In this document: in pieces, positions 16,723-25,539 of the stretch
Layout of the letters: the number at the start of each line of letters is the position of its first letter
How positions within the stretch are numbered: position 1 is the first letter of the stretch
Assembly: GCF_900108085.1 (NCBI RefSeq)
Contig: NZ_FNVR01000016.1
Coordinates: forward strand, 32,768-96,767
DNA length: 64,000 nucleotides
Direction: 5' to 3'
From: Algoriphagus boritolerans DSM 17298 = JCM 18970
GTDB lineage: Bacteria; Bacteroidota; Bacteroidia; Cytophagales; Cyclobacteriaceae
Notes under the pieces: model-generated
The model's database searches: none
What the model was told of the DNA's origin: nothing
The model's input: only the letters and a program-made list of their open reading frames with translations
Position numbers and translations under genes: made by a program

Positions 16723-17312
16723 AAATTTTTTAACCACAGAGTTCACGGAGGGAAAATAAGAGAACGCGGAGAGTTTAATTTTAGAGTATTTTTATTGATA
16801 AGGAATCCCTAATTCAAAGATTTCATTTAACTAAAATTTATAGAATAGGTATTCATTGAATTCTTGTTTTATCATTTATTACTCTTTGGAGGCCGAATTT
16901 AAGACGGGTAACATTGAAATTCATTAGAAGTCCAAGTTTATAATTCCCAAGTTTCAGATAATTTATGGTTTGGGCCATGTGAAGGTCCGACAAAGATTCG
17001 ACTGACTTAATTTCTAAGACAAGCTTCCTTTTGACCAAGATGTCAATTTTATATGCTACCTCGATTCGTATGTCTTCCATTTCAAGAGGGAGAATTTTTT
17101 CTACCTCAATTTGAAATCCCTCTTTAAGTAATTTTTTAGCCAAAACTTGTTTGTATGCATTTTCCAGAAGCCCAGGTCCCAAAGCAGGATGGACTTGAAT
17201 GCCATACCCAATAACTTTTGATGCCAACTCATCCTCTGAAAAATCCGAATAGCTCATAATTAAAAACTTTGTGAACTCTAATTTAACCTTTGCGGCCTTA
17301 GTGGTAAAAAAG
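16723..17312. mobile_element. MITE-like element carrying a GxxExxY gene
   Basis: An approximately 590-bp unit bounded by imperfect inverted repeats of about 45 bp. The left end reads TTTTTTAACCACAGAGTTCA from about 16725 onward. The right end, reverse-complemented from 17311, begins TTTTTTACCACTAAGGCCGC and continues with a matching AGAGTTCAC block. It fills the space between the argS start (16719) and the arginase stop (17315) almost exactly. Inside is one gene, for a GxxExxY protein. A related empty unit lies at 27766-27956. Confidence 0.6.
16853..17257 (-). CDS. GxxExxY protein
   Basis: A 134-residue cytoplasmic protein of the GxxExxY family, named for the motif seen here as GLLENAY (about residues 29-35) in 'VHPALGPGLLENAYKQVLAK'. 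The later segment 'YKIDILVKRKLVLEIKSVE' (D..E-x-K spacing) looks like a PD-(D/E)xK nuclease-like core, and 'HMAQTINYLKLGNYKLGLLMNFN' follows as usual. Function unknown. The family is often found in repeats of environmental Bacteroidota. Here it is the only gene in a repeat-bounded element. Confidence 0.9.
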   Translation of the reverse strand: MSYSDFSEDELASKVIGYGIQVHPALGPGLLENAYKQVLAKKLLKEGFQIEVEKILPLEMEDIRIEVAYKIDILVKRKLVLEIKSVESLSDLHMAQTINYLKLGNYKLGLLMNFNVTRLKFGLQRVINDKTRIQ

Positions 17313-17314
17313 TG

Positions 17315-18265
17315 TTAGTAATTATCCACCAATGACTTTGTGGTAGCCTCCAAGACTTCAAAGGCGGCTTCGGCCATGGTGTTTTCGGTGTCGAGCGTGG
17401 GATTCACTTCTACGATTTCCCAGCAGCAGACGCGTTTGTCTTTGATCAGTTCGGCATTGAGACGAATGGCTTCTTCCACAGTCAAGCCATCGGGGACAGG
17501 AGTGCCGGTCCCCACTGAAATGGAGCTGTCCAGACTGTCGACATCAAAGGAAATGTAGAGTTGCTCGCAATCTTTTAAGACCGCCAGAGCCTGAGCAGCG
17601 ACTTTCTCAATTCCTTTTTCTCGGACTTCCTGCGTACTGAAGTTCCGGATAGCGTATTTTTTGATGAGGTGATCTTCCGGTCCTTCTGTATCACGAACCG
17701 AAATAAAGACAATGTCCTTGAGATCAATTTTCGGGAAATCTCCTCCGATTTTTTTGATTTTCTCCCAATAAGAAATAGTTTCTGATTCAACTTCATTCAC
17801 TTGGCATTCCAGATTATCCAATTGGGCGGTCATGGCCAGCGGCATCCCATGCATATTGCCGGAGGGTGTGGTGAAGGGCGTGTGAAGATCCGCGTGCGCA
17901 TCGATCCAAATCACGCCAAGACGCTTTTCGGGATGGGCAGCCTTGATGCCCATGATTGTACCGGCAGCTGTGCTGTGATCTCCGGCCAACACGATGGGGA
18001 ATTTCTTTTCCAGTCGAAGTGACTCGATGGTAGAGTAGACATTTTTCAAGACTTGATATACGCCGTCGATGTATTTGCCATGCGGATGCTTGTTGCCTTT
18101 CCAAAGGAAACTGTTGGCATCAGGGACGTTGATTGGGTCAAATTGAGTAAAGAAATTGGACTTTTTATCAAGACTTGCGATTTTGAGAGCGTCAATTCCC
18201 AAACTCGCGCCTCGGGTACCTGCGGCGATTTCGGATCTGACTTCTACGAGTTTTATTTTTCGCAT
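17315..18265 (-). CDS. rocF: arginase
   Basis: A manganese ureohydrolase, 316 residues, converting arginine to ornithine and urea. The binuclear Mn ligands are all visible: His in 'VLAGDHSTAAG', the 'WIDAHADLHTP' cluster (DAHAD) and 'SFDVDSLDSS' (D-x-D). The loop 'PSGNMHGMPLA' and 'SVGTGTPVPDGLT' fit arginase better than agmatinase. Divergent arginine decarboxylase (19093) and nearby argS make an arginine-use neighbourhood. Agmatinase activity cannot be excluded from sequence alone. Confidence 0.88.
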   Translation of the reverse strand: MRKIKLVEVRSEIAAGTRGASLGIDALKIASLDKKSNFFTQFDPINVPDANSFLWKGNKHPHGKYIDGVYQVLKNVYSTIESLRLEKKFPIVLAGDHSTAAGTIMGIKAAHPEKRLGVIWIDAHADLHTPFTTPSGNMHGMPLAMTAQLDNLECQVNEVESETISYWEKIKKIGGDFPKIDLKDIVFISVRDTEGPEDHLIKKYAIRNFSTQEVREKGIEKVAAQALAVLKDCEQLYISFDVDSLDSSISVGTGTPVPDGLTVEEAIRLNAELIKDKRVCCWEIVEVNPTLDTENTMAEAAFEVLEATTKSLVDNY

Positions 18266-18467
18266 TTAAAAATAAGATTTGGGTTTAAGAAGTGCTTTTG
18301 TTCTGACAAAACTACTCAAAAGGCCAGGGAATTCAATTGAAGAACTGTTTTGATTTATCAGTAAAGAAAGATTAGTAGTAAAAGTGTCATGAATTGATAA
18401 GGAGTTTTGGTTTGATTACCTCTCCATTTTTCAAAGAACCAAAAAGAAGTAGTTGGTCATATTCCAA

Positions 18468-18845
18468 TTAAATCACTTTACCGGCTAGATATCGTTGTAC
18501 TTCGTAGATATCAATGCTCTTGTTGAACTTCTTTGATACAGAGGGCAAAGCCTCGCTTGAAATCCATATTTTGAGTTCCGCATCGAGTTCAAAAGTCCCT
18601 GCGGTCTCCAGGGAAAACCTCGTGATGCTTTTGTATGGCATGGACTTAAACTCCACTTTGCTGCCCGTTACGCCTTGGACATCAATTAAGATTAACCGCT
18701 TGTTTGTGAAAATAAAAGTATCCCGAAAAAGCTGAAAGCCCATGTCGATTTGCTCTCCATCGGCGAGCAGACGACCATATTTTTCCACAAGTTTTTCGAA
18801 GGAAACTTCACTGGAATTCCCCAGTATTTTATTGATAAAGCCCAT
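18468..18845 (-). CDS. bacterial PH-domain protein
   Basis: 125 residues, mostly one bacterial pleckstrin-homology domain. 'LLADGEQIDMGFQLFRDTFIFTNKRLILIDVQG' covers the first strands with the typical 'FTNKRLIL' signature, followed by 'YKSITRFSLETAG' and 'LKIWISSE', and a C-terminal helix. It is cytoplasmic, with no membrane segment. Family roles are uncertain. It stands alone between arginase and arginine decarboxylase. Confidence 0.85.
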   Translation of the reverse strand: MGFINKILGNSSEVSFEKLVEKYGRLLADGEQIDMGFQLFRDTFIFTNKRLILIDVQGVTGSKVEFKSMPYKSITRFSLETAGTFELDAELKIWISSEALPSVSKKFNKSIDIYEVQRYLAGKVI

Positions 18846-19092
18846 TAGAATTTTAAGTTGATTGGGTTAGAATTTAGCTTGAAGGTAGCGAATTCCCGGA
18901 GCTTTCTTTCCGGCTATAAATCTGTGGTTTTTATCGGACTAATTTTTTTTGAAATTCACCTTTCTTTTTTACCTCAATATTAATTTTTTGCTAAAGGGGA
19001 AATGAAGCCGGGGTTTTTTCATCTACAATTTGATATCCCCCGATAAAAGCGCAATTTTTGCAGCCTAATTTGCGTAATCAAACCCCTGGTAA

Positions 19093-20481
19093 ATGAACCG
19101 ATATATTGACCTGATCCAACAGACTTTTGACTTTCCCACCAAAGAGTTTCATGTAGAAGACAATCAACTCTACTTCAATGGAGTCAACCTGATGGAAATC
19201 ATCGAAACTTATGGCACGCCGCTTAAGCTGACCTATTTGCCAAAGATTTCAGAAAGCATCCAGAACGCCAAAACCTATTTTGGCAATGCCATGGAAACGC
19301 ATAATTATCAGGGGAAATACACCTATTGCTATTGTACCAAATCTTCGCACTTCAGCTTTGTCTTGGATGAGGCTTTGAAGAACGACATCCACCTCGAAAC
19401 TTCCTCGACATTCGACATTCCTTTGGTTCGTAGTCTCTATGCAAAGGGGAAAATCACCAAAGACACCCACATCATCTGCAATGGGTTTAAGCGCGAACTT
19501 TACAAAAAATACATTTCAGAGCTATTAAATGATGGTTTTACGAACTGTATTCCAATCTTGGATAATATCGGTGAGATCGATTATTACCTGGAGCATGTGA
19601 AAGTGCCCTTTCAGGTAGGTATTCGTATCGCGGCGGACGAGGAACCGAAATTTGGCTTTTACACTTCCAGGCTGGGTGTTCGATACAATGATATCCTGAA
19701 GCTTTACGAAGAAAAAATCCAGGATAATCCTTTGGTGAGCCTGAAGATGCTTCACTTTTTTATCAATTCAGGAATCAAGGACACGGCCTATTATTGGTCA
19801 GAATTGACCCGATTTATCCAGAAATATGTGGATCTGAAAAAGATCGCTCCCTCCTTGGACACCATGGATATCGGTGGAGGCTGGCCGATTAAGACCAATG
19901 TGTTTTTCGATTACGATTACCAATACATGGCTGATCAGATCGTCAAAAATATCAAGTGGATGTGTGCCAAAAACAACACGACCGAACCGAATATTTTCAC
20001 TGAGTTTGGCAGCTTTACAGTAGGAGAAAGTGGGGCAGTACTCTACTCGATTTTGGAAGAAAAGCTCCAAAACGACAAGGAACTCTGGTACATGATTGAC
20101 GGATCATTTATCACCCAATTGCCTGATAGCTGGGGATTAAATCAAAAGTTTATCATGCTGGCAGTCAACAATTGGGATGAAACCTATCAGGGGATTTCGC
20201 TTGGCGGCTTGACCTGTGACAGCATGGATTACTACAACTCTGAAGCACACCAGTACAACATCTACCTACCCAAAATCGAACCCGGCAGAAAACAGTATAT
20301 TGGTTTCTTCCATACCGGAGCCTATCAGGAGTCACTTGGCGGTTATGGCGGAATCCAACATTGTTTGATTCCAGCACCCAAGCATGTCTTGATTGATCGG
20401 GATGAAAACGGCAACATCACGCATCGCCTTTTTGCCAAAGATCAGACGGAGGAAAGTATGCTGAAGGTGTTGGGATATTGA
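19093..20481 (+). CDS. speA: arginine decarboxylase (PLP fold-III, Bacteroidota type)
   Basis: 462 residues with an alanine-racemase-type PLP barrel (about 45-330) followed by a beta-domain. 'GKYTYCYCTKSSHFSFVL' contains the PLP-lysine region, 'FQVGIRIAADEE' and 'LDTMDIGGGWPIK' (Gly-rich phosphate loop) are internal strands, and the C-terminal half holds 'TCDSMDYY' with the substrate-binding C-D pair. Members of this group are annotated as biosynthetic arginine decarboxylase, making agmatine for polyamines; diaminopimelate or carboxynorspermidine decarboxylase activity is the alternative. The nearby arginase could compete for the same substrate. Confidence 0.8.
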   Translation: MNRYIDLIQQTFDFPTKEFHVEDNQLYFNGVNLMEIIETYGTPLKLTYLPKISESIQNAKTYFGNAMETHNYQGKYTYCYCTKSSHFSFVLDEALKNDIHLETSSTFDIPLVRSLYAKGKITKDTHIICNGFKRELYKKYISELLNDGFTNCIPILDNIGEIDYYLEHVKVPFQVGIRIAADEEPKFGFYTSRLGVRYNDILKLYEEKIQDNPLVSLKMLHFFINSGIKDTAYYWSELTRFIQKYVDLKKIAPSLDTMDIGGGWPIKTNVFFDYDYQYMADQIVKNIKWMCAKNNTTEPNIFTEFGSFTVGESGAVLYSILEEKLQNDKELWYMIDGSFITQLPDSWGLNQKFIMLAVNNWDETYQGISLGGLTCDSMDYYNSEAHQYNIYLPKIEPGRKQYIGFFHTGAYQESLGGYGGIQHCLIPAPKHVLIDRDENGNITHRLFAKDQTEESMLKVLGY

Positions 20482-20496
20482 AGTTTTTAATTTCGA

Positions 20497-20520
20497 CCAG
20501 TGAGTGGGAACGCTCACTGG
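20497..20520. repeat. palindrome after speA
   Basis: Perfect arms CCAGTGAG/CTCACTGG around an 8-nt loop, 16 bp after the speA stop. There is no T-run, so a simple terminator is doubtful; it may be a dispersed palindrome or a binding site. Confidence 0.5.
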
Positions 20521-20647
20521 GGAAATAAACCGAAGCCGTTAGGCCAAAGAGGAATGAGGTTTTATTAAACCCATCTTCACCATTAGATTATTTTTTTCAA
20601 GGTGTACACCGTACTCCATTTGATTTAAAATGTTCCTTTGAGTATCA

Positions 20648-21163
20648 TCAAATCCCTTCCTGTTTGCTTTTGGTAGGTTGAATTTGCTCATAGGTTTCGA
20701 TAAATTCTTTGTTTGCAATGCGATAAATTTCACTTTTCTCCAAAGAAATCACCAAAAAATCGCCTGGCTTGAGGACAATGGATTCTTTCCAAGGAGCCTG
20801 AAATTCTAAGATATCCTGCGCACCAAGATTTTCTAAATCCTGTGCGGAGACTTTCATTGCGGAGATTTCTCCTTTTGGACGATAGCATCCCCATCCATTT
20901 CCAAGTGAATCCAACAAGCTGTATTTTTTTTCAAAAGTTTCTGCTTTGATGAGGTAGCTTTCTTTGGCAGAGGTCTGATTTTCAACAAACCAGTCGCCTT
21001 TTTCCGCTGTATTTTTGGTTTCTATTCCATCGCTGGTGCGGGTCACTACGACTAATCCCGGTTCGGCTTTTTTGGCCCGGACCAGACTTTTCTTCTTGTA
21101 TCGTTTACCCTGCGATTCCATCAGGGGTAAAAAATGTTCCAGCATTTCTTTCTGAGAGATCAT
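20648..21163 (-). CDS. hypothetical protein with two PGDY/F-type motifs
   Basis: 171 residues, soluble. Two similar short segments occur, 'EKGDWFVENQTSAKESYLI' (about 55-73) and 'KPGDFLVISLEKSEIYRI' (about 132-149), each followed by a hydrophobic helix such as 'AETFEKKYSLLD' or 'NKEFIETYEQI'. This looks like an internal duplication of a PGDYG-type domain. I cannot assign a function. Confidence 0.6.
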   Translation of the reverse strand: MISQKEMLEHFLPLMESQGKRYKKKSLVRAKKAEPGLVVVTRTSDGIETKNTAEKGDWFVENQTSAKESYLIKAETFEKKYSLLDSLGNGWGCYRPKGEISAMKVSAQDLENLGAQDILEFQAPWKESIVLKPGDFLVISLEKSEIYRIANKEFIETYEQIQPTKSKQEGI

Positions 21164-21251
21164 AGCTTTTTAAATGGTGAGATAAGCCTAAAATAAGTAA
21201 ATAATCGGCAATTATCACCTGGATCTTGTACTAAACTCAGTGGAAACCAGT

Positions 21252-21584
21252 CTAATCCAGATCGTTTTCAAATAGGAAATTCTGATAGGCATTTTTCAGC
21301 TCTTTGAGTGTTTTTTCTTCTTTTTGACTTTGTGCCAAATGAATTCCCTTTTCAAATATTTCCTTTGCTTTTTCTATTTGACCTAGCTCAAAAAAGAAAT
21401 GAGCTGAAGGAAAATAAACAGGGAGGTAACTTGGATGGTTTAGGAGTAAAAAGTCCAATATTTCGGAGGCCTCATCAGGATCTATTTCTTTGATTTCCAA
21501 TGCTAAAGCATACCGATTAAATGGATTTTCAGGTTCTTCTTTAATGTACTCCCGAAGTAAATGCACCCTTTCCAAATTGCCCAT
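21252..21584 (-). CDS. small TPR-like protein
   Basis: 110 residues from MGNLERVHLL; an in-frame ATG at 21626 adds 14 residues that look unconserved. The content is helical: 'LREYIKEEPENPFNRYALALEIKE' and 'PSYLPVYFPSAHFFFELGQIEKAKEIFEKGI' carry the small/large residue pattern of tetratricopeptide repeats, about two full units. It probably mediates protein contacts. Divergent from etfB across about 70 bp. Confidence 0.75.
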   Translation of the reverse strand: MGNLERVHLLREYIKEEPENPFNRYALALEIKEIDPDEASEILDFLLLNHPSYLPVYFPSAHFFFELGQIEKAKEIFEKGIHLAQSQKEEKTLKELKNAYQNFLFENDLD

Positions 21585-21656
21585 GAATAGTTTTTTTATT
21601 GAAGGTAGCCTGTTATTTTCACGCAAATAAATTTAATATAACCTAACTCTAAACCA

Positions 21657-22394
21657 ATGAAGATTCTTGTTTGTATCACCCACGTACCGGATACGACTTC
21701 CAAGATTCAGTTTACTGCCAACAATACCAAATTTGATAGCACCGGAGTTCAGTTTATTATCGGACCATACGATGATTATGCACTCGCAAGAGCTGTGGAG
21801 CTCAGAGATCAGACAGGTGGCACCTTGACTGCAATAAATGTGGGAGAAGCTGAGACGGAACCGACCTTAAGAAAATCCCTAGCCATAGGTGCAGATGATG
21901 CGATTCGCGTCAATTCTTTTCCCAAAGATTCATTTTTTGTAGCCAAGCAAATCGCACATTATGCCAAAGAAGGCGGGTATGATTTGATTTTGATGGGTCG
22001 TGAATCAATTGATTTCAATGGTGGGATGGTTCATGGTATGGTCGGTGAACTGCTGGGAATGCCGTCATTTTCCCCGGTTATGAAATTAGAAGTAGATGGA
22101 AAAACAGTGAAAATGGCACGCGAAATCGAAGGCGGTAAAGAAATGCTCGAAGCCCAACTTCCCCTGATCGCAGGGTGCCAGGAACCGATAGCAGAATGGA
22201 AAATTCCAAATATGCGCGGGATTATGTCCGCTCGGACCAAACCATTGAAGGTGGTAGAGCCTATATCCGACGAAACCCAAACCGAAGTCAGCAGCTACCA
22301 GTTACCTCCTGCCAAAGGGTCTGTGAAACTGGTGGACAAAGACAATGTAGCTGAGTTGGTAAAATTGCTTAAAAACGAAGCGAAAGTACTTTAA
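21657..22394 (+). CDS. etfB: electron transfer flavoprotein, beta subunit
   Basis: 245 residues. Together with EtfA it carries electrons from acyl-CoA dehydrogenases toward the quinone pool. N-terminal 'MKILVCITHVPDTTSKIQF' and the signature 'VKMAREIEGGKEMLEAQLPLIAGCQEP' with the AMP-binding 'LMGRESIDFNGGMVHGMVGELLGMP' block are characteristic. It is the first gene of an etfB-etfA-nuclease run; etfA begins 35 bp downstream. Confidence 0.96.
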   Translation: MKILVCITHVPDTTSKIQFTANNTKFDSTGVQFIIGPYDDYALARAVELRDQTGGTLTAINVGEAETEPTLRKSLAIGADDAIRVNSFPKDSFFVAKQIAHYAKEGGYDLILMGRESIDFNGGMVHGMVGELLGMPSFSPVMKLEVDGKTVKMAREIEGGKEMLEAQLPLIAGCQEPIAEWKIPNMRGIMSARTKPLKVVEPISDETQTEVSSYQLPPAKGSVKLVDKDNVAELVKLLKNEAKVL

Positions 22395-22429
22395 TTATTT
22401 AGTTTTAAGATTCATAAAATCAAGATATT

Positions 22430-23398
22430 ATGTCAATTTTAGTATATCTAGAACATGCTGAAGGAAAAGTAAAAAAAACCAGTCTGGAGGCTGTTTCTTT
22501 TGCCAATGCCTTGGCAGCCCAGACGGGTGAGGGAGATGTGGTTGCCGTAGCTTTAGGTACTATTGGAAGCGCAGAGTTGGTTGCTGTAGGCAAAGCGGGA
22601 GCCTCAAAAGTGTTGCATGCAGATGATCCCAGATTAACTGATGGAGTGATTCAGGCTCATGCTACTGCGGTGTCGCAGGCATTTTCTTCCGTGGGAGCTA
22701 AAACACTGGTCATGGCGAAATCTTCCCTCGGGGATGCAGTAGCCGCCAGACTTTCGATTAAATTGAATGCTGGGTTAGTTTCAAATGTGGTAGAACTTCC
22801 CAATACTTCCGGAGGATATGTAGTGAAAAGAAGTATCTACACAGGTAAAGCTTTTGCAGAAACGACCATCAGCACAGAAAACAAAATTCTGGCAGTTAAG
22901 AAAAATGCAGTAGATTTGAAGACTGATGGTGGGGAAGCATCCGTTGAAAAATTAGCGGTAACCCTTTCTGAATCCGACTTTGCCTCGAAAATTACCAATA
23001 CGGAACGAGCTACGGGAGAGATTTTGCTACCTGAAGCGGATATTGTAGTTTCTGGTGGACGGGGTCTGAAAGGTCCTGAAAATTGGGGAATGATAGAAGA
23101 ACTGGCCAAAACGCTGGGTGCTGCTACGGGTTGCTCCAAGCCTGTTTCTGACCTTGGATGGAGACCACATCATGAGCACGTAGGACAAACAGGGGTAAAA
23201 GTTGCGCCTAGTTTATATATTGCTGTAGGAATTTCAGGCGCTATTCAACATCTTGCAGGTGTGAACTCCTCAAAGTGTATCGTAGTGATCAATAAAGATC
23301 CTGAGGCGCCATTTTTCAGAGCTGCCGATTACGGGATTGTTGGAGATGCTTTTGAGGTAGTACCCAAACTAACAGCAGCACTTAAAGAAGAACTTTAA
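22430..23398 (+). CDS. etfA: electron transfer flavoprotein, alpha subunit
   Basis: 322 residues. The C-terminal FAD domain shows 'VVSGGRGLKGPENWGMIEELAKTLGAATGCSKPVSDLGWRPHHEHVGQTG' in continuous order, then 'PSLYIAVGISGAIQHLAGVNSSKCIVVINKDPEAP', the standard EtfA fingerprint. The N-terminal domain (1-190) is the alpha/beta partner of EtfB. Operonic with etfB; the downstream bifunctional-nuclease gene begins 5 bp after its stop. Confidence 0.97.
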   Translation: MSILVYLEHAEGKVKKTSLEAVSFANALAAQTGEGDVVAVALGTIGSAELVAVGKAGASKVLHADDPRLTDGVIQAHATAVSQAFSSVGAKTLVMAKSSLGDAVAARLSIKLNAGLVSNVVELPNTSGGYVVKRSIYTGKAFAETTISTENKILAVKKNAVDLKTDGGEASVEKLAVTLSESDFASKITNTERATGEILLPEADIVVSGGRGLKGPENWGMIEELAKTLGAATGCSKPVSDLGWRPHHEHVGQTGVKVAPSLYIAVGISGAIQHLAGVNSSKCIVVINKDPEAPFFRAADYGIVGDAFEVVPKLTAALKEEL

Positions 23399-23403
23399 TT
23401 TTT

Positions 23404-24003
23404 GTGGAAAAACTTGTAGAACTGGAGATTTTGGGACTTTCGTCCAATCATTCCCAATCAGGGTCGTTCACTCTGGTCATGGGAGAGGTGGATGGAAGTC
23501 GGAGATTGCCAATCGTAATTGGGATGTTTGAAGCTCAGGCCATTGCTATTGAGATTGAGAAAATAATTCCCAACCGTCCGATGACACATGATCTGTTCCG
23601 ATCCTTTGCAGATAGTTTCAAATTTGAGATTGATAAAATCGTCATTTCAGATATGAAGGAAGGGGTCTTTTATGCAAAAATTCATTGCAAAAGTGGTTCT
23701 ACGAATGTCGAAATTGACAGTCGTCCGTCTGATGCTATTGCTATAGCAGTCAGATTTTCTTCCCATATTTTATGTGCCGAAAAAGTAATGTCGGAAGCTG
23801 CAATCGAATTTACTGAAGAGGATAAGAAACTGGAAAGTAGAAAGGAAACTACCCCAGAGACTCAAAAAGTACCTTCAAAGAAAGAAGGGTCGCTTAAAGA
23901 TTTTAGTTTGGACAAACTCAATCAGCTTCTGGAGAAAGCGATAACGAATGAAGATTATGAGCGAGCAGCACGGATTAGAGACGAAATAAATAAGAGAAAT
24001 TGA
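23404..24003 (+). CDS. bifunctional nuclease family (DUF151) with UVR motif
   Basis: 199 residues with a GTG start placed 5 bp after etfA; the frame and the conserved start 'VEKLVELEILGLSSNHSQSG' support it. Residues 1-130 are the DUF151/bifunctional-nuclease domain ('LPIVIGMFEAQAIAIEIEKI', 'RPMTHDLFRSF', 'IDSRPSDAIAIAVRF'). After a charged linker, residues about 165-199 form a UvrB/UvrC-type helical hairpin ('LDKLNQLLEKAITNEDYERAARIRDEIN'). The architecture is known in Bacteroidota. Nuclease activity is family-based, and the link to the Etf genes is positional only. Confidence 0.9.
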   Translation: MEKLVELEILGLSSNHSQSGSFTLVMGEVDGSRRLPIVIGMFEAQAIAIEIEKIIPNRPMTHDLFRSFADSFKFEIDKIVISDMKEGVFYAKIHCKSGSTNVEIDSRPSDAIAIAVRFSSHILCAEKVMSEAAIEFTEEDKKLESRKETTPETQKVPSKKEGSLKDFSLDKLNQLLEKAITNEDYERAARIRDEINKRN

Positions 24004-24010
24004 TTCATTC

Positions 24011-24038
24011 AAAGCCCGGAAATTTTCGGGCTTTTTTC
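24011..24038 (+). terminator. terminator of the etfBA operon
   Basis: The stem AAAGCCCG/CGGGCTTT (24011-24018 with 24027-24034) followed by a T-run, 8 bp after the nuclease stop. Confidence 0.85.
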
Positions 24039-24088
24039 TTGACCTTGTTTGGGTTATTTTTAGCGCTTCGTTTATTTAATTAGATTTC

Positions 24089-25372
24089 ATGGACTATTTG
24101 AGAGGAACCTTTGGTTTGGCGATTATCGTATTGGTAGCCTTTATTTTTTCAAGTAATAAAAAAAAGATAGACTGGCGACTGGTTGTAATCGGGATATCGC
24201 TACAGCTGGTTTTTGGATTTTTGATCACCAAAGTCGAATTCGTCCGTGCCGGTTTTGAATTGCTTTCTGAGGGTTTTGTGAAATTCTTGAGCTTTAGCGA
24301 AGCCGGAGCAATTTTCATTTTCGGTGATTTGGCAGGTGATAGCTTCGGATTCATTTTCGCGTTTAAAGTACTTCCTACCATTATTTTCTTTTCCACGGTT
24401 TCATCAGGATTGTATTACCTGGGGATTTTGCAAAAAATCGTCTACGGGATAGCTTGGGTCATGGCTCGGACAATGCGGCTTTCGGGCCCGGAATCACTTT
24501 CTGCGGCCGGAAATATCTTTCTTGGGCAGACTGAAGCACCGCTTTTAGTGCGGCCTTTTATTCCCACCATGAGTAAATCTGAGCTGATGTGTCTGATGAC
24601 TGGAGGGATGGCAACTATTGCCGGTGGGGTTTTGGCCGGTTATGTGGCGTTTTTGGGAGGGGATAACTTGGAAGAGCAAAGTAAATTCGCAGCCTATCTT
24701 TTGGGTGCAAGTATCATGAACGCACCTGCGGCCATCGTTTTGTCCAAGATCTTTATACCCGAAACAGAAAAAGAAATCAAGCAGGATAAGCTGGAAGTCA
24801 ACGAAGAGGCCATTGGAGTAAATCTGATTGATGCTATGTCCATCGGTGCCTCAGAAGGCTTAAAATTGGCATTGAATGTAGGAGGGATGCTACTGGCCTT
24901 TATTGCGGTGATCGCTGCAATCAACTTTGGACTAAGCGGCTTGATCGGAGAGTATACCGGCCTGAATGTTTTGGTGGAAAACTCGACCAACGGTCAATTC
25001 AAAGGTTTTTCTTTGGAATATATTTTTGGACAAATGTTCCGGGTATTTGCCTGGGTGATCGGTGTGGATTGGGTAGATACTTTGCAGGTGGGTAGCCTTC
25101 TGGGACAAAAGACGGTCATCAATGAATTTGTGGCCTATCTCAGTCTGGCAGAAATGAAAGAGGCTGGATCACTGAGCACCAAGTCTGTAGTGATTGCCAC
25201 GTATGCGCTATGCGGGTTCTCTAATTTCAGCTCGATTGCTATCCAGTTGGGAGGCATTTCAATCATTGCTCCAAACCAGCAAGGAAATTTGAGTCGATTG
25301 GGTTTCAAATCTTTGGCAGCAGCCTCATTGGCCTGCCTGATGACTGCAACGATAGCGGGAATGCTTTTTTGA
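24089..25372 (+). CDS. concentrative nucleoside transporter (NupC/CNT family)
   Basis: 427 residues and about ten membrane helices; imports nucleosides by Na+ or H+ symport. CNT signatures visible are 'GDLAGDSFGFIFAFKVLPTIIFFSTVSSGLYYLGILQ' in order, 'LSGPESLSAAGNIFLGQTEAPLLVRPF' (Gly/Gln/Glu substrate-site loop) and 'YALCGFSNFSSIAIQLGGI' near the C-terminus with the second nucleoside-contact loop. Single gene between two terminators. Confidence 0.93.
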   Translation: MDYLRGTFGLAIIVLVAFIFSSNKKKIDWRLVVIGISLQLVFGFLITKVEFVRAGFELLSEGFVKFLSFSEAGAIFIFGDLAGDSFGFIFAFKVLPTIIFFSTVSSGLYYLGILQKIVYGIAWVMARTMRLSGPESLSAAGNIFLGQTEAPLLVRPFIPTMSKSELMCLMTGGMATIAGGVLAGYVAFLGGDNLEEQSKFAAYLLGASIMNAPAAIVLSKIFIPETEKEIKQDKLEVNEEAIGVNLIDAMSIGASEGLKLALNVGGMLLAFIAVIAAINFGLSGLIGEYTGLNVLVENSTNGQFKGFSLEYIFGQMFRVFAWVIGVDWVDTLQVGSLLGQKTVINEFVAYLSLAEMKEAGSLSTKSVVIATYALCGFSNFSSIAIQLGGISIIAPNQQGNLSRLGFKSLAAASLACLMTATIAGMLF

Positions 25373-25373
25373 A

Positions 25374-25470
25374 AGTATCTAGTATTAAGTAATAAGACGC
25401 AAGATTTAAGACGTTAGACTCAAATAGTAGAACTTACCAAGTTGTTTTAATTGGTAGAATATCCAAAACA
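25374..25470. repeat. AAGTA/AAGACG-type degenerate dispersed repeat
   Basis: Between nupC and its terminator lies a stretch of the form 'aagtatctagtattaagta' and 'agacgcaagatttaagacg' with imperfect internal repetition, like other segments at 29760-29840 and 39335-39400. It is non-coding. Confidence 0.5.
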
Positions 25471-25473
25471 CTA

Positions 25474-25510
25474 AAAAAGCCCGATTTCAATCCGAAATCG
25501 GGCTTTTGTC
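25474..25510. terminator. bidirectional terminator between nupC and M28 peptidase
   Basis: A perfect 14-bp stem AAAAGCCCGATTTC/GAAATCGGGCTTTT (25475-25488 with 25494-25507), with A-run and T-run flanks serving both convergent genes. Confidence 0.9.
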
Positions 25511-25539
25511 TTATAGCTAAGTCTCGTGTCTAATTAAAA

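Noticed and set aside
20497..20520. Rho-independent terminator of speA
   Set aside because: The hairpin is perfect but lacks a T-run, so it is listed only as a palindrome.
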